This document shows, in pieces, positions 18,291-29,259 of a stretch of DNA of 64,000 bases. This stretch comes from Bordetella flabilis. Its GTDB lineage: Bacteria > Pseudomonadota > Gammaproteobacteria > Burkholderiales > Burkholderiaceae_B. The stretch is from the NCBI RefSeq assembly GCF_001676725.1, contig NZ_CP016172.1, positions 3,410,001-3,474,000 of the forward strand. The letters are read 5' to 3'. The translations under genes were made by a program, and so were the position numbers. A model generated the notes under the pieces. That model was not told where the DNA came from. It did not search any database and worked only from the letters and a program-made list of their open reading frames with translations. The first letter of the stretch is position 1; each line of letters begins with the position of its first letter.

Positions 18291-19473
18291 CCGCCACCTC
18301 GCTTATGACCTGCGCGGCCAAGGCCGGCGTGTCGCGCAGGAGATCCGCATGCAGGCCCTTGAAACGCGCCTCGATCCGCGCGGCGTTGGCGTCGTCCGTG
18401 AGTGCGCGCCAGGTCGCCTCGGCCAGCTTGTCCGGCGTGGCGTCTTCCTGCAGCAGTTCGGGAACGGCAAAGTCGCGCAACAGCACGTTGGGCAGCCCCA
18501 CCCACGGCAGATAGGGACGCTGCTGGCCCGATTTCCACGACATGATACGGCGCATCCAGGGCGTCAATACATAAGAGATAACCATGGGGCGCTTGTAGAG
18601 CGCGGTCTCGAGCGTCGCGGTGCCGCTGGCCACCAGCACCGCGGTGGCGGCTTCCATCACGCTCCAGGCCACCGGAACGGCGGGGCCGCGCTCGGGCGGG
18701 GCGACGTCATCGGCCGTGACGATGCGCAGGTTGCGCACGGGGTGCTGACGCAGGATGGCTTCGAATTCCGCGCGGCGCGTCGCGTTCACCATGGGCACGA
18801 CGCATTGCAGGTCGGGGTCGCGATGCTGCAGTTGCTGGACGGCGGCCAGGAAGCGTGGCGCCAGGATGCGTATCTCCGACGACCGGCTGCCCGGCAGCAT
18901 GGCCAGCACGCGGGCATCGCGATCCAGCCCCAGGCGCGCGCGCGCGGCGGCGCGGTCCGGTTCCATGGGAATGGCAGCGGCCAGGGGATGGCCCACGTAG
19001 GTCACCGGGATGCCTTCCTTCCGGTAGATATCGACCTCGAAAGGAAACAGCACCAGCATGTGCGATACGGCCTGCCGGATCTTGTGGATGCGATCGTAGC
19101 GCCAGGCCCAGATGGAGGGACCGACGAAGTGCACGGTCGGAATGCCCGCCTGGCGCAGTTGCAGTTCCAGCTTCAGGTTGAAGTCGGGCGCGTCGATGCC
19201 GACGAAAACCGAGGGTGGCTCGGCCAGCATGCGCTTCTTTACGTCGCCGTAGATGGCCAACAGGCTGGGGATACGCTTGAGCGCGTCCACGTAGCCGAAC
19301 ACGGTCAAGGCATGCATGGGGTGCCAGCTTTCGCAGCCCTGGGCCTGCATGTGCGGCCCGCCTATCCCGTAGCAGGACGTCGAGGCGTCCTGCTCCCGCA
19401 AACCCTGGATGATGCGGCCGGCCAGCAGATCCCCGGAGGGCTCGCCGGCGACCATGCCGATACGCCTGCTCAC
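18277..19473 (-). CDS. lpxB: Lipid-A-disaccharide synthase
   Basis: A 398-residue inner-membrane-associated glycosyltransferase (GT19) joining UDP-2,3-diacylglucosamine to lipid X to form the lipid A disaccharide. The N-terminal [16 protein letters not shown] and the middle [19 protein letters not shown] are family signatures; [20 protein letters not shown] is the C-terminal nucleotide-binding part. The ATG overlaps the lpxA stop (ATGA, 19470-19473) and its own 3' end overlaps rnhB, so the block is tightly coupled. Confidence 0.97.
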   Translation of the reverse strand: MSRRIGMVAGEPSGDLLAGRIIQGLREQDASTSCYGIGGPHMQAQGCESWHPMHALTVFGYVDALKRIPSLLAIYGDVKKRMLAEPPSVFVGIDAPDFNLKLELQLRQAGIPTVHFVGPSIWAWRYDRIHKIRQAVSHMLVLFPFEVDIYRKEGIPVTYVGHPLAAAIPMEPDRAAARARLGLDRDARVLAMLPGSRSSEIRILAPRFLAAVQQLQHRDPDLQCVVPMVNATRRAEFEAILRQHPVRNLRIVTADDVAPPERGPAVPVAWSVMEAATAVLVASGTATLETALYKRPMVISYVLTPWMRRIMSWKSGQQRPYLPWVGLPNVLLRDFAVPELLQEDATPDKLAEATWRALTDDANAARIEARFKGLHADLLRDTPALAAQVISEVAGGAS

Positions 19474-20264
19474 GGCCGGATGATGCCGCGGCGGGATTTG
19501 TCGAGGAAGTCCAGCAATACCTGCAGCACCTCCTGGGTTTCCGGTTCGGTGCGCTGGCGCTCGCGCAGTTCCGCACGGGCCTCGTCCAGGGACAAGCCGC
19601 GGCGGTAGATGGCCTTGTACGCGTCGCGCAGCGCGGAAATCACCGCCGGCGAAAAGCCCCTGCGCTTCAGGCCCTCGATATTGATGCCCACCGGCCGGCA
19701 GGGATTGCCCGCGGCCAGGACATAGGGGGGCGTATCCTGCATCAGCGAGCTGTTGCCGCCCGTCATGCTGTGCGCGCCGACGGTGCTGAACTGATGCACG
19801 CCGGTCAGCCCGCCCAGGATCGCCCAGTCGCCCACGGAAACATGGCCGCCCAGTTGCACCCCGTTGGCCAGGATGGTGTTATTGCCCACATGGCAATCGT
19901 GCGCGATGTGAACATAGGCCATGATCCAGTTGTCATTGCCCAGCGTGGTCACGCCCCCGTCCTGCACCGTGCCCGTATTGAAGGTGGTGAACTCCCGCAC
20001 GGTATTGCGGTCGCCGATCTCCAGGCGGGTGGGCTCGCCGCTGTACTTCTTGTCCTGCGGCATGCCGCCGATGGAGCAATAGCGGTAGAAACGGTTGTCG
20101 CGACCGATGGTCGTGACACCGTCAATGACGCAATGCGGTCCGATCTCGGTCCCCGCGCCAATGCGGACCTGGGGTCCGACGATGCTGTACGGTCCGATGA
20201 CGACGGAGCTGTCGATCTCTGCGGCCGGATCGACCAGGGCGGTGGGATGGATGTGACCGGTCAT
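19470..20264 (-). CDS. lpxA: UDP-N-acetylglucosamine acyltransferase
   Basis: A 264-residue left-handed beta-helix acyltransferase starting lipid A synthesis. Hexapeptide repeats run through the first 190 residues ([20 protein letters not shown] and onward). The catalytic histidine lies in [12 protein letters not shown]. The C-terminal helical part ([20 protein letters not shown]) is typical. It starts directly after the fabZ stop with no intergenic base and overlaps lpxB by four bases, in the classic lpxD-fabZ-lpxA-lpxB order. Confidence 0.97.
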   Translation of the reverse strand: MTGHIHPTALVDPAAEIDSSVVIGPYSIVGPQVRIGAGTEIGPHCVIDGVTTIGRDNRFYRYCSIGGMPQDKKYSGEPTRLEIGDRNTVREFTTFNTGTVQDGGVTTLGNDNWIMAYVHIAHDCHVGNNTILANGVQLGGHVSVGDWAILGGLTGVHQFSTVGAHSMTGGNSSLMQDTPPYVLAAGNPCRPVGINIEGLKRRGFSPAVISALRDAYKAIYRRGLSLDEARAELRERQRTEPETQEVLQVLLDFLDKSRRGIIRP

Positions 20265-20717
20265 TTATGCTTCCAGGCTGCGGATGGCACACATGAGTTT
20301 GGCTTCGGCGACGAGCTGGCCATCGACGACGGCACGGCCGGCATACTTGCAGATGGTGCGGCTCAACCGTTCCGCGTCGACTTCGATGCGTAACTGGTCT
20401 CCCGGCACGACGGGACGACGGAAACGCGCGCCATCGATGCCCACGAAGTAATACACCGTGGACGATTCCTCGTTCTTCAGAGCCGCCTCGTCCGAAAACG
20501 AGAACAGCGCCGCGGCCTGGGCCATGGCTTCCAGGATCAGAACCCCCGGCATGACCGGGTGATGCGGAAAGTGTCCCGTGAAGAACGGTTCGTTGATCGA
20601 TACGTTCTTGAGGGCGACGATGGACTTGCCCGGCTGGATGTCGATCACGCGGTCGATCAGCAGCATCGGATATCGATGCGGCAAACGAGCCAGGATCCCC
20701 TTAATGTCCAATTCCAT
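20265..20717 (-). CDS. fabZ: 3-hydroxyacyl-[acyl-carrier-protein] dehydratase
   Basis: A 150-residue hotdog-fold dehydratase of fatty acid synthesis. The catalytic pair is H49 in [11 protein letters not shown] and E63 in ILEAMAQ, matching H54/E68 of the E. coli enzyme. The ATG at 20717 ([20 protein letters not shown]) follows AGGA at good spacing; the longer open frame upstream is spurious. It sits between lpxD and lpxA, where it balances fatty acid supply against lipid A synthesis. Confidence 0.97.
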   Translation of the reverse strand: MELDIKGILARLPHRYPMLLIDRVIDIQPGKSIVALKNVSINEPFFTGHFPHHPVMPGVLILEAMAQAAALFSFSDEAALKNEESSTVYYFVGIDGARFRRPVVPGDQLRIEVDAERLSRTICKYAGRAVVDGQLVAEAKLMCAIRSLEA

Positions 20718-20781
20718 GAGTGTGTTCCTGCATTGCAAATTCTCTGGCGTAACCACCCCCGCCACCGTGGGGCCTACCGCC

Positions 20782-21876
20782 TTATTCCTGTTCGAGCGCG
20801 CGCACACGGCGGCGCAATTGGCCCAACTGTTGGATGACAGCGGCGTTACGCTGCCAGTCGCCATGTTCCGCGTAGGGGAACACGCCGGTGTAACGGCCGG
20901 GCGCCGAGATATTCGACGTAATGGCCGTGCCACCGGAAATATGCACGTCGTCCACCAGCGTGAGGTGTCCGGACAGCATAGAAGCCCCGCCTATGGTGCA
21001 GCGTTCGCCTATGGTCGTCGAACCGGCAATGCCCACGCAGGCCGCGACGGCGGTATGCGCGCCGATCCGGACGTTGTGCGCCACCATGATCTGGTTGTCC
21101 AGCTTGACCCCATTGCCGATCAGGGTGTCCTCCAGGGCGCCACGGTCGATGGTGGTATTGGCGCCGATTTCGACGTCATCGCCTACCGTCACTCCGCCGA
21201 ATTGCGGAATCTTGCCCCAGGCGCCCTTGCCCAGCACGGGATCCGGCGCGAAGCCGAAGCCATCGGCGCCCAGCACGGCGCCGGAATGGATGATGGCACG
21301 CGCCCCCACCGTTACGCCTGCATACAACGTTACCCGGGCGTGCAGCACACCGTCCGGCCCCAGGGACGAGCCCCGACCGATGACGCAGCCCGGCCCCACC
21401 ACGGTTCCGCGCCCGATACGGGCGCCCGACTCCACCACGCAATGCGGACCGACGCTGGCCCCGGCTTCCACCACCGCATCGTCCGCGACCACCGCGGACG
21501 GATGCACACCCGGCGGCAGGGAGGGACGACGCGCCCGATCGAACCACTGGGCTATGCGCGCATACAGCAGGTAGGGATTCGCGGCGACGACGCGGGCGAA
21601 CGCGGGAGGCGGCGCCTGGGCCGCCAGTGCCTGCTCCACCTCCGGCGCCACGATGACCGCGCCGGCCTGGGTGGCAGAGAGCTGGCTCTGGTACCGCGGA
21701 TTGGACAGGAAACTGAGTTCGCCGGGCCCGGCGGATGCAAGCGTGCCCAACCCTTGAATCCGGGGGAGCGCGCCGCCAGGCGGCGCGCTGATCTGCCAAT
21801 TCAGGCCCTGTGTATCGGTGTCCGCTAAAAGCTCGTCAAGCAACGGCGCACGAGTTGGATCCAGCAGGACCGGCAT
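20782..21876 (-). CDS. lpxD: UDP-3-O-(3-hydroxyacyl)glucosamine N-acyltransferase
   Basis: A 364-residue acyltransferase of the third lipid A step. The N-terminal uridine-binding domain (about 1-110) precedes a long run of hexapeptide repeats ([20 protein letters not shown] and onward). The catalytic histidine is in [12 protein letters not shown]-terminal helix ends [18 protein letters not shown]. The length is slightly above the usual 340-360. It lies between skp and fabZ with short gaps (nine and 64 bases). Confidence 0.96.
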   Translation of the reverse strand: MPVLLDPTRAPLLDELLADTDTQGLNWQISAPPGGALPRIQGLGTLASAGPGELSFLSNPRYQSQLSATQAGAVIVAPEVEQALAAQAPPPAFARVVAANPYLLYARIAQWFDRARRPSLPPGVHPSAVVADDAVVEAGASVGPHCVVESGARIGRGTVVGPGCVIGRGSSLGPDGVLHARVTLYAGVTVGARAIIHSGAVLGADGFGFAPDPVLGKGAWGKIPQFGGVTVGDDVEIGANTTIDRGALEDTLIGNGVKLDNQIMVAHNVRIGAHTAVAACVGIAGSTTIGERCTIGGASMLSGHLTLVDDVHISGGTAITSNISAPGRYTGVFPYAEHGDWQRNAAVIQQLGQLRRRVRALEQE

Positions 21877-21885
21877 GGGTGACGC

Positions 21886-22443
21886 TTACTTGCCCAATGC
21901 CTGGATCACCTTGTCGGTGATGTCCACGCGCGGGCTGACGGTGACCGCATCCTGCAGAATCAGATCGTAGTTCTCTTTTTCGGCGATGTTCTTGATGGCC
22001 GCGTTGGCCTTCTGCACGATGGCCGAGAACTCTTCGTTGCGGCGACGGTTGAAGTCTTCCTGGAATTCGCGGCGACGACGCTGGAGGTCGGTGTCCATGC
22101 TGCTCAGGTCGCGCTGGCGCTTCATGCGATCGGACTCTGACAACACGGGCGCGTCCTTGTCGAACTTCTCGGCCTGGGCACGCAGGCTGGTCGCCAGACG
22201 CTGGAGTTCTGCGTCACGCTGCTTGAATTCCGCTTCGATCTTGGCTTGCGCCGCCTTGGCCGGACCGGACTCGCGCAGAATCCGCTCGGTATTGACGAAG
22301 CCGATTTTCGTCCCTTGCGCCGTTGCCGGGGCCGCGTATGCCGCGCCCAACAGCAGCGCGCCCGCCAGCGCCAGCACAGTCGTCAGCTTGACGGATGCCG
22401 TGCGCGATGAGCGGGACAGATTGCGTACGAAAATAGACATCAT
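21886..22443 (-). CDS. skp: Skp/OmpH family periplasmic chaperone
   Basis: A 185-residue protein with an N-terminal signal peptide (VKLTTVLALAGALLLGAAYAA, cleavage likely after ATA or AYA) and long charged coiled-coil arms (about 65-150). KIGFVNTERILRESGPAKAA is the typical OmpH start of the mature protein. It holds unfolded outer-membrane proteins on their way to BamA, encoded just upstream. Two adjacent ATGs are possible (22443 and 22440); GAAGGTGA lies at suitable distance. Confidence 0.93.
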   Translation of the reverse strand: MMSIFVRNLSRSSRTASVKLTTVLALAGALLLGAAYAAPATAQGTKIGFVNTERILRESGPAKAAQAKIEAEFKQRDAELQRLATSLRAQAEKFDKDAPVLSESDRMKRQRDLSSMDTDLQRRRREFQEDFNRRRNEEFSAIVQKANAAIKNIAEKENYDLILQDAVTVSPRVDITDKVIQALGK

Positions 22444-22545
22444 GAAAATTTCACCTTCCGATAAGGTCAAAGCAAAACGTTATTGTGCCACTAAACGCCG
22501 GACGTCAAAGGCGGGCGGAAACATCCCGCCACCTTTGCCGGCCGT

Positions 22546-24879
22546 TTAGAAACCAGTGCCGATCTGGAACTGGAAGCTTTGCGAGTCGTCACCCGACTTG
22601 GCATTGAGCGGTTTGGCATAGGATAGCTGCAGCGGTCCCAGGGGGGACTGCCACGACAGGCCGATACCGGCCGAATAGCGCCATCCGCACGGATCCTCGA
22701 CCTCGTCCCCACCCTTGCCGCCGGTGCAGGTCATGCCATTGCCCGGCTGCACGCGCCCGGCGTCGGTGAACACGAACCAGCGCAGGGTGCGGTCCTTGGT
22801 GGCGCCGGGGAACGGCAGGTACAGCTGTGCATTGGCCACGATACGGCGCGCACCGCCCAGGTAATCGCCGGTCGTCAGGTCGCGCGGACCCAGCGACGAA
22901 CCCGCGTAGCCACGCACCGAACCGATACCGCCGGCATAGACGTCCTTGATCACCGGGAAGTCCTTGCTGCCGTAACTATGGCCCCAATCCATCATGCCGT
23001 TCAGGGCCAGGGTGTAGTTGCGGCTCAAGGGCAGGAAGATCTGGTGCTGGGCCGACAGCATGGTGTACTGCAGGTCCATGGTCGACACATTGCCCTGCAG
23101 CTTGGTGAACGAACCCTTGGTCGGCGCCAGCGCGCTGTCGCGGGTGTCCTTGTTCCAGCCGGTCGTGAAGATGAACGCGTTGGTCGCATCGCCGTACTGC
23201 TGGACGAACTGCTGGTAGGCCAGCGGGGAATCGCTCTGCAGGTCGACCTGGTTGCGCTCGAAGGAGCCGCCCAGGGTGATGCGGTCGTATTCCGAGATGG
23301 GCACGCCGAAGTTCATGCCCAGACCCATGGTCTTCACTTTGTACTCGCCGTCGTTGTCGATGAACGGCTCCGTCTGGCGGTAGTACAACGAAGTGGTACG
23401 GCTGATGCCGTCCTTGGTCCAGTAGGGATCCGTGTGCGACAGCACGGCGGCGCGGTTGGTCTTGCTGGTATTCAACTGCAGCGTCAGGTTGGTCCCGCTG
23501 CCGAAGACGTTGTCCTCGCTGATGCCGGCCGACAGGATGGCGCGGTCGGTGGAACCGTAACCGACACCCAGGTTGACCATGCCGGTGGGCTTTTCCTTGA
23601 CGTCGACATTGACGTCGACCTGGTCCGGCGAGCCGGGCACGGGGTCGGTCTTTACGTTGACATCGTTGAAATAGCCCAGCCGGTCGATACGGTCGCGGGA
23701 CATCTTGATGTCGCCGGCGTCATACCACGCGGCCTCTTCCTGGCGCATTTCGCGGCGGATGACTTCGTCGCGGGTGCGGGTGTTGCCGCCGATCTGGATA
23801 CGGCGCACGTACACACGCCGGCTCGGGTCGATGTAGAAGGTCAGATCGGCCTCGTGCGTGGCGCGATCGAGCTGCGGGTTCGGATTGACGTTGGCGAAGG
23901 CATAGCCCAGTTCGCCCAGATAATCCGTGATGGCCTTGGCGCTGTCATTGGTCTTGGCCGCCGAGAACGTTTCGCCCGGCTTGACCTGCACCAGCCGGTT
24001 GATTTCGGTATCCAGGCCCAGCAGGTTGCCCGCCAGCTTGACGCTGCGCACCTTGTAGGGCTCGCCCTCATGCAGCGTGTAGGTAATGTAGATGTCCTTG
24101 CGATCCGGCGAGATGGTCACCTGCGGCGGTTCCACCACCACTTCCAGATAGCCGCGGTCCAGGTAGAACGACCGGATGCGTTCGACGTCGCCTTCCAGCT
24201 TCTCGCGGGAGTACTTGTCGGTATCGGTGTACCAGGTCAGCCACCCGGGCGTCGTCAGCTGGACCTGATCCAGCAGTTCGCTTTCGGAAAATGCCTTGTT
24301 GCCGACGAAATGGATTTCGCGGATGCGTGCCACGTCGCCTTCGAAGACGTCGAAGCTGATACCCACCCGGTTGCGCGGCAGCGGCGTCACGGTGGAGGTG
24401 ACTTCCACCCCGTACTTGCCCTTGGACATGTACTGCTGCTTGAGCTCGAGTTCCGCGCGCTCCAGCATGGAACGGTCGAAGATCCGCCCTTCAGCGAAGC
24501 CGACATTGCGCAGCGAGTCCGTGATGGCCTTGCTGTCGAACTCGCGCATGCCGTTGAAGGTGATCGACGCGATGGTCGCACGTTCCTGCACCACGACGAC
24601 GACGACATTGTTGTTCGTCTCGATGCGAACGTCACTGAAAAAGCCGCTGCCGTACAAACGGCGCACCGCCTCGGTGGCCATTTCCTCGGTAAACGTATCC
24701 CCCACCTTTACAGGAAGATAGCCGAAGACGGTACCCGCATCGATGCGCTGGATACCTTCCACGCGAATGTCTTTCACGACGAAGGGTTCGAAGGCGTGAG
24801 CCAGCGCCGGCAACAGCAGCATGGCTAGAAGGCCCGCCCACATACCCTTCTTGGGCTTCAACATCCAGCGGAAAAACAT
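22546..24879 (-). CDS. bamA: Outer membrane protein assembly factor BamA
   Basis: A 777-residue Omp85 protein and core of the BAM complex. A signal peptide (KKGMWAGLLAMLLLPALAHA) is followed by five POTRA domains (about 25-420) and a 16-strand barrel. The conserved VRGYAGSSLGPRD region corresponds to the L6 loop (VRGF-like motif), and the chain ends FQFQIGTGF with the terminal Phe. The ATG at 24879 gives the natural signal peptide; an upstream in-frame codon adds eight residues. It lies between rseP and skp, the standard order. Confidence 0.97.
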   Translation of the reverse strand: MFFRWMLKPKKGMWAGLLAMLLLPALAHAFEPFVVKDIRVEGIQRIDAGTVFGYLPVKVGDTFTEEMATEAVRRLYGSGFFSDVRIETNNNVVVVVVQERATIASITFNGMREFDSKAITDSLRNVGFAEGRIFDRSMLERAELELKQQYMSKGKYGVEVTSTVTPLPRNRVGISFDVFEGDVARIREIHFVGNKAFSESELLDQVQLTTPGWLTWYTDTDKYSREKLEGDVERIRSFYLDRGYLEVVVEPPQVTISPDRKDIYITYTLHEGEPYKVRSVKLAGNLLGLDTEINRLVQVKPGETFSAAKTNDSAKAITDYLGELGYAFANVNPNPQLDRATHEADLTFYIDPSRRVYVRRIQIGGNTRTRDEVIRREMRQEEAAWYDAGDIKMSRDRIDRLGYFNDVNVKTDPVPGSPDQVDVNVDVKEKPTGMVNLGVGYGSTDRAILSAGISEDNVFGSGTNLTLQLNTSKTNRAAVLSHTDPYWTKDGISRTTSLYYRQTEPFIDNDGEYKVKTMGLGMNFGVPISEYDRITLGGSFERNQVDLQSDSPLAYQQFVQQYGDATNAFIFTTGWNKDTRDSALAPTKGSFTKLQGNVSTMDLQYTMLSAQHQIFLPLSRNYTLALNGMMDWGHSYGSKDFPVIKDVYAGGIGSVRGYAGSSLGPRDLTTGDYLGGARRIVANAQLYLPFPGATKDRTLRWFVFTDAGRVQPGNGMTCTGGKGGDEVEDPCGWRYSAGIGLSWQSPLGPLQLSYAKPLNAKSGDDSQSFQFQIGTGF

Positions 24880-24954
24880 CCTGGGGGATCCTTGGTGGTG
24901 CAAATGGCGGAGGATTTTAAGACAGAACCCGCCTAAGTGAAAGGCAAAAGCCGC

Positions 24955-26289
24955 CTAAGTGAAAAGCCGGACAAAATCGTTGAAGAGCGCCAGCCCCATC
25001 AGACCGGCCAGCAGACCCAGGCCGGCACGCTGCCCGAAGTCGAGCCAGCGGGAAGGCGGCGGGCTGCCGCGCACGATTTCGATCAGATAGTACAGCAGGT
25101 GTCCGCCATCCAGCATGGGAATGGGCAGCAGATTCAAAACGCCCAGACTGATGCTGATAAGGGCAAGATAGGCGATGTAGGCCGCCAATCCCACCCTCGC
25201 GGTCTGGCCGGCGTAATCGGCGATGGTGACCGGACCGCTGATATTGCGCCAGGAAACCGCGCCGGTAATCATGCGGCCCATCATGCGCAGCGAGAACCAG
25301 GCCGTATCGGCGGTGCGGGTCGCGCCGCGCCACAGGCTTTCGCCCAGGCCATAGCGCACCGTCACCATGGGCACGTCGCCGCCCAGTTGCACGCCGATGC
25401 GGCCGACCGTACCGCCGCCTTCCGCGCGTTCCGCCTTCGGGGTCACGGTCAGCGTGACGGCTGCGCCGTCGCGCCGCACCAGCATGGGAAGCGGCAGCCC
25501 GGCATGCTGCTGCACAGTCTGGACTACTGTGCTGACATCCTGGGCCGGCTGGTCTCCCACGGCCAGGATGACATCCCCGTTGCGCAGGCCGGCCTGCTCG
25601 CCGGCGCTGCCGGACACGACGCCGCGCACTACGGGCTTGGGCTCCTGGAGCCGCAGGCCGGCGACGGCGAGGGGGTCGCCCTGGGCCGGATCGAGGCTGT
25701 TCTGGCCCAGCGTGAGGACGCGCTCGTGCGTTCCGCCCTGTGCGGCCTGGACGTCGATATCGACGCGTCCGCCGCCGGAAATATGGTCCATGAGCAGCCA
25801 GCGGGCGTCGTTCCAGGACGAGACCGGCTCGCCATCGATGGCCACGATGCGGTCGCCCGCCTGGAAGCCGGCGCGCGCGGCCGGCGTATCGACCGTCGGC
25901 TGCGCCAGCAGGGCCGCAGGTTCTTCCACGCCGGCCAGGTTCAGGCCGGCATACAGCAGCACCGCCAGGATCAGATTGAAGACGGGGCCGGCGGCGACAA
26001 TAAGGATACGGTTGCGTACCGGCTGGCTGTTGAAGGATGCCGCCTTCTCGGCCGTCGATGCACCGGCCGGGGCATCGTCCTGCATCTTCACGTAACCGCC
26101 CAGCGGGATCGCCGATACGGCCCATTCCGTGCCTTGCCGATCCACGCGGCGCAGCAGCACCTTGCCGAAACCGATGGAAAACCGCACCACCCGTACGCCG
26201 CACAGCCGTGCGGCCCAATAGTGACCGAGCTCATGGAAGGTAATGAGGATGCCCAGCGCGACAGCGAAGGCAAGCAGCGTAAAAAGCAT
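24955..26289 (-). CDS. rseP: RIP metalloprotease RseP (site-2 protease)
   Basis: A 444-residue inner-membrane zinc protease that cleaves RseA within the membrane to release sigma-E. The zinc site HELGH is at residues 19-23, with the third ligand in NLLPIPMLDGGH near residue 390. Two tandem PDZ domains lie between about 115 and 300. Hydrophobic segments are at the N-terminus, around 95-115 and in the last 80 residues. The ATG at 26289 starts the first membrane segment directly. It lies between ispC and bamA. Confidence 0.96.
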   Translation of the reverse strand: MLFTLLAFAVALGILITFHELGHYWAARLCGVRVVRFSIGFGKVLLRRVDRQGTEWAVSAIPLGGYVKMQDDAPAGASTAEKAASFNSQPVRNRILIVAAGPVFNLILAVLLYAGLNLAGVEEPAALLAQPTVDTPAARAGFQAGDRIVAIDGEPVSSWNDARWLLMDHISGGGRVDIDVQAAQGGTHERVLTLGQNSLDPAQGDPLAVAGLRLQEPKPVVRGVVSGSAGEQAGLRNGDVILAVGDQPAQDVSTVVQTVQQHAGLPLPMLVRRDGAAVTLTVTPKAERAEGGGTVGRIGVQLGGDVPMVTVRYGLGESLWRGATRTADTAWFSLRMMGRMITGAVSWRNISGPVTIADYAGQTARVGLAAYIAYLALISISLGVLNLLPIPMLDGGHLLYYLIEIVRGSPPPSRWLDFGQRAGLGLLAGLMGLALFNDFVRLFT

Positions 26290-26367
26290 GAATCGACTAC
26301 CTAGGGTGTGATCGGGGACCCGCACCGGGAGGCGGCATCCGGGCGGCCTGCGGACGCCGCGCGACGG

Positions 26368-27573
26368 CTACCGGTCCGCAAGGACGGCGCGAGCCGCGTG
26401 GGCGCGCGCCGCGGCGTCCTGCGCGAGGACGTCGTCGAGGCCGTTCAGCGTAACAGATGGAAGACCGGCATGCCACTCCAGCGTCGCCGCGGTGACTGCG
26501 GCGATACGTGTGTACGGCAAGGCGCCCTGCAGGAAGGCTTCCACCGCGATCTCGTTGGCGGCGTTCAAGGCGATGCAGGCGCCCTGCCCGGCCGACAAGG
26601 CATCGAATGCCAGCGCCAGGCAGGGAAAGCGGCGCAGGTCCGGCTTTTCGAAATCGAGCCGCCCCCAGCGCGCCAGGTCTAGCAGTCCGACGCCGCTGGC
26701 CAGCCGGTCCGGGAAGCCCAGGCCGTACGCGATGGGTGTGCGCATATCGGGCAAGCCCAGCTGAGCCAGCACGGAGCCGTCGTCGTACTCCACCATGGAA
26801 TGCACCACGCTCTGCGGGTGCACCAGGACTTCGATGCGATCGGGCGGCATGGCGAACAGCCAGTGCGCCTCGATGACTTCCAGGCCTTTGTTGAGCATGG
26901 TGGCCGAGTCGACCGAGATCTTGCGCCCCATGCTCCAGTTCGGATGGGCGCAGGCCTGGGCCGGCGTGACACTGTGCAGATCCTCGGGGTCACGATCCCG
27001 GAACGGGCCGCCCGAAGCGGTAAGTATCAGTCTTCGCACGCCTGCCGCGGGACGCGTCGGCGCCGCGGCGCGGTCGCCGTGCGGCAGGCACTGGAATATG
27101 GCGTTGTGCTCGCTGTCGATGGGCAGCAGTTCCGCCCCATGGTCGCGCACCGCGGCCATGAAGAGCGAGCCGGCGGCGACCAGGGCTTCCTTGTTCGCCA
27201 GCAGGACACGCTTGCCGGCGCGCGCGGCGGCGAGCGCCGAAGGCAGCCCGGCGGCGCCGACTATGGCCGCCATGACGGTGTCGCAACCGGCGTCAGCGGC
27301 GGTGTCGGCCAGCGCGGCGGCGCCGACGCGGATTTCGGGCGAGGACGCGGTACCGGCCCAGGCGACCCGAAAGCGCGAGGCGGCGTCGGCGTCCGGCACG
27401 ACCACGACGCGGGCGCCACTGGCCTGCGCCTGCGCGGCCAGCTTTTCCATGCGGGTGTTCGCCGACAAGGCGAATACGCCGAGCCGGTCCGGATGGCGCG
27501 CGATGACGTCGAGCGTGCTCTCCCCGACGGAGCCCGTGGAACCGAGCACGGCAATACGCTGAAACGCCCTCAA
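26368..27573 (-). CDS. ispC: 1-deoxy-D-xylulose 5-phosphate reductoisomerase
   Basis: A 401-residue enzyme of the non-mevalonate isoprenoid pathway, making 2-C-methylerythritol 4-phosphate. The NADPH motif GSTGSVG is at 11-17; metal and substrate residues are in [17 protein letters not shown] and [20 protein letters not shown]. No ATG or usable GTG lies before the nucleotide-binding motif. A TTG at 27573 overlapping the cdsA stop (TTGA) gives [14 protein letters not shown], matching the expected N-terminal length. So translation probably depends on coupling to cdsA. The longer open frame upstream overlaps cdsA and is not real. Confidence 0.95.
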   Translation of the reverse strand: MRAFQRIAVLGSTGSVGESTLDVIARHPDRLGVFALSANTRMEKLAAQAQASGARVVVVPDADAASRFRVAWAGTASSPEIRVGAAALADTAADAGCDTVMAAIVGAAGLPSALAAARAGKRVLLANKEALVAAGSLFMAAVRDHGAELLPIDSEHNAIFQCLPHGDRAAAPTRPAAGVRRLILTASGGPFRDRDPEDLHSVTPAQACAHPNWSMGRKISVDSATMLNKGLEVIEAHWLFAMPPDRIEVLVHPQSVVHSMVEYDDGSVLAQLGLPDMRTPIAYGLGFPDRLASGVGLLDLARWGRLDFEKPDLRRFPCLALAFDALSAGQGACIALNAANEIAVEAFLQGALPYTRIAAVTAATLEWHAGLPSVTLNGLDDVLAQDAAARAHAARAVLADR

Positions 27574-28427
27574 AACAGCACTCCGCTCAAGATCAAGGCC
27601 ACCGGGGCGACCGGGAGGATCGCATCGATGCGATCGTAGACGCCGCCGTGGCCGGGCAACAGCGCGCTGGAATCCTTGCGGCCCGCACGTCGCTTGAGCA
27701 GCGATTCGAACAGGTCGCCCACGATGGACAATACGGCCAGCAGCGCGGCGATGGGCAGCGCGCCCCAGATCGTCCAGCGCTCCACCAGCGCATGGCCGAA
27801 AGTCCCCGGCCACATGCTGCTGACGCCGATCCACAGCACCGCCGCGGCGATACCGCCGAGCGCGCCTTCGATGGTCTTGCCCGGACTGACCCGGGGCGCC
27901 AGCTTGCGCCGCCCGAATGCGCGCCCGCAGAAATACGCGGCAATGTCCGCGGCCCAGACCAGGGCCAGCAGCGACAGAACGAATATGGCGCCCTGGGTCA
28001 TGAACAGCAGCGCCAGCACCGACCATGCCGCCAGCAGTGCCGGAATCGAGAACAGCGTCAAGGCCGCGCTGGCCGGCGCCGCGTCCGCGCGGCCGCGCAC
28101 GACCGCCGTGCTGGCGCCGAAGATCCATAACAGCGCAGCCACCGGCACGACGACCTTGAACATGGCCGCCTGGGAGAGCGTCGCCGCCGGGCCGGCGTTC
28201 GACCACCATGCCGTCAGGCACAGCGCCGCCACGCCCAGCATTACGCCGATGGCGACGGCGCCTGTCGCGCCCCGCCCCGCCGGCAGCGTCAGCCGCGTCC
28301 ACTCCCAGCCGGCGCAGGCCGTGGCCACGGCGAGCAGGACCATGAAGGGCCATGGGGTGGGCGCAGCCATCGCGGCGGCCAGCACCAGCAGCAGGATGAC
28401 GGCGGTGACGATACGCTGGCGCAGCAT
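27570..28427 (-). CDS. cdsA: Phosphatidate cytidylyltransferase
   Basis: A 285-residue integral membrane enzyme making CDP-diacylglycerol from phosphatidate and CTP. About seven to eight membrane segments are visible. The family signature is complete near the C-terminus: [20 protein letters not shown] followed by [10 protein letters not shown]. The ATG at 28427 follows AAGGAGA. It lies between uppS and ispC and overlaps ispC by four bases. Confidence 0.96.
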   Translation of the reverse strand: MLRQRIVTAVILLLVLAAAMAAPTPWPFMVLLAVATACAGWEWTRLTLPAGRGATGAVAIGVMLGVAALCLTAWWSNAGPAATLSQAAMFKVVVPVAALLWIFGASTAVVRGRADAAPASAALTLFSIPALLAAWSVLALLFMTQGAIFVLSLLALVWAADIAAYFCGRAFGRRKLAPRVSPGKTIEGALGGIAAAVLWIGVSSMWPGTFGHALVERWTIWGALPIAALLAVLSIVGDLFESLLKRRAGRKDSSALLPGHGGVYDRIDAILPVAPVALILSGVLF

Positions 28428-28467
28428 GCACTCTCCTTGTGTAGGGCCGGCGCTCGATGCGCGGACG

Positions 28468-29232
28468 CTAGCGTTTGTCCGCGGCGTCGACCTGGGCGCT
28501 GGTACGACCGAAGCGCCGCTCGCGCGTCCGATACCACTCGAAGGCTTCCTCGAGTTCCTGAGCACCGAAATCCGGCCAATAACGATCGGTGAAGAACAGT
28601 TCGGTATAGGCCAACTGCCAGATGAGGTAGTTCGATATGCGCTGCTCGCCGCCGGTGCGGATGAAAAGATCCGGCTCGGGCGCCCATGCCATGGAAAGAT
28701 ACCGGCTCAACGTGGCTTCGTCGATGCGTTCCGGCGTCTGTACCAGGCCCGGATTGTCGGCCAGCATGCGGCGCGTCGCCTGCAGGATGTCCCAGCGGCC
28801 GCCATAGTTGGCGCATACGGACAGGTGCAGGCGGTCATTGTGCGCCGTGCGCGCCTGGGCCTGTTCGATGAGATCCCGCAGGCGCGGTTCGAAGGGGCTG
28901 AGGTCGCCGATCACGCGCAGCCGTACGCCCTGCCCATCCAGCTTGCCGACCTCCCGCTCCAGCGCCTGCACGAACAAGCGCATGAGCAGCGAGACTTCCT
29001 CGGCCGGACGGCGCCAGTTCTCCGAACTGAACGCGAACAGCGTCAGGTAGCGCACGCCGCGGCGTCCGCAGGCCTCCACCACCCGCCGCACCGCCTGCAC
29101 GCCCTTGGCATGGCCGGCGGTGCGCGGCAGGTGTCGCCGCGTGGCCCAGCGGCCGTTGCCATCCATGATGATGGCAACGTGCTCGGGAATGGCGGACGTC
29201 TGCGGAATGGCCTGCGTGGAACTGATAGTCAT
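28468..29232 (-). CDS. uppS: (2Z,6E)-farnesyl-PP-specific di-trans,poly-cis undecaprenyl diphosphate synthase
   Basis: A 254-residue cis-prenyltransferase making undecaprenyl diphosphate, the lipid carrier for peptidoglycan and O-antigen. The Mg-binding D24 lies in [35 protein letters not shown] and [20 protein letters not shown] are the other signatures. The length is normal. It follows frr by 27 bases and precedes cdsA, so lipid carrier and phospholipid synthesis are co-expressed. Confidence 0.97.
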   Translation of the reverse strand: MTISSTQAIPQTSAIPEHVAIIMDGNGRWATRRHLPRTAGHAKGVQAVRRVVEACGRRGVRYLTLFAFSSENWRRPAEEVSLLMRLFVQALEREVGKLDGQGVRLRVIGDLSPFEPRLRDLIEQAQARTAHNDRLHLSVCANYGGRWDILQATRRMLADNPGLVQTPERIDEATLSRYLSMAWAPEPDLFIRTGGEQRISNYLIWQLAYTELFFTDRYWPDFGAQELEEAFEWYRTRERRFGRTSAQVDAADKR

Positions 29233-29259
29233 GAGGATGGGTGCGTCGCGGGCTCCGCG

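Noticed and set aside
22978..24828. A 616-codon open frame on the plus strand
   Set aside because: Antisense to bamA; no recognisable sequence features.
26368..28431. A 687-codon frame suggesting a CdsA-IspC fusion
   Set aside because: The upstream part is cdsA read in the wrong frame; the real cdsA stop is inside it and ispC starts at the TTG at 27573.
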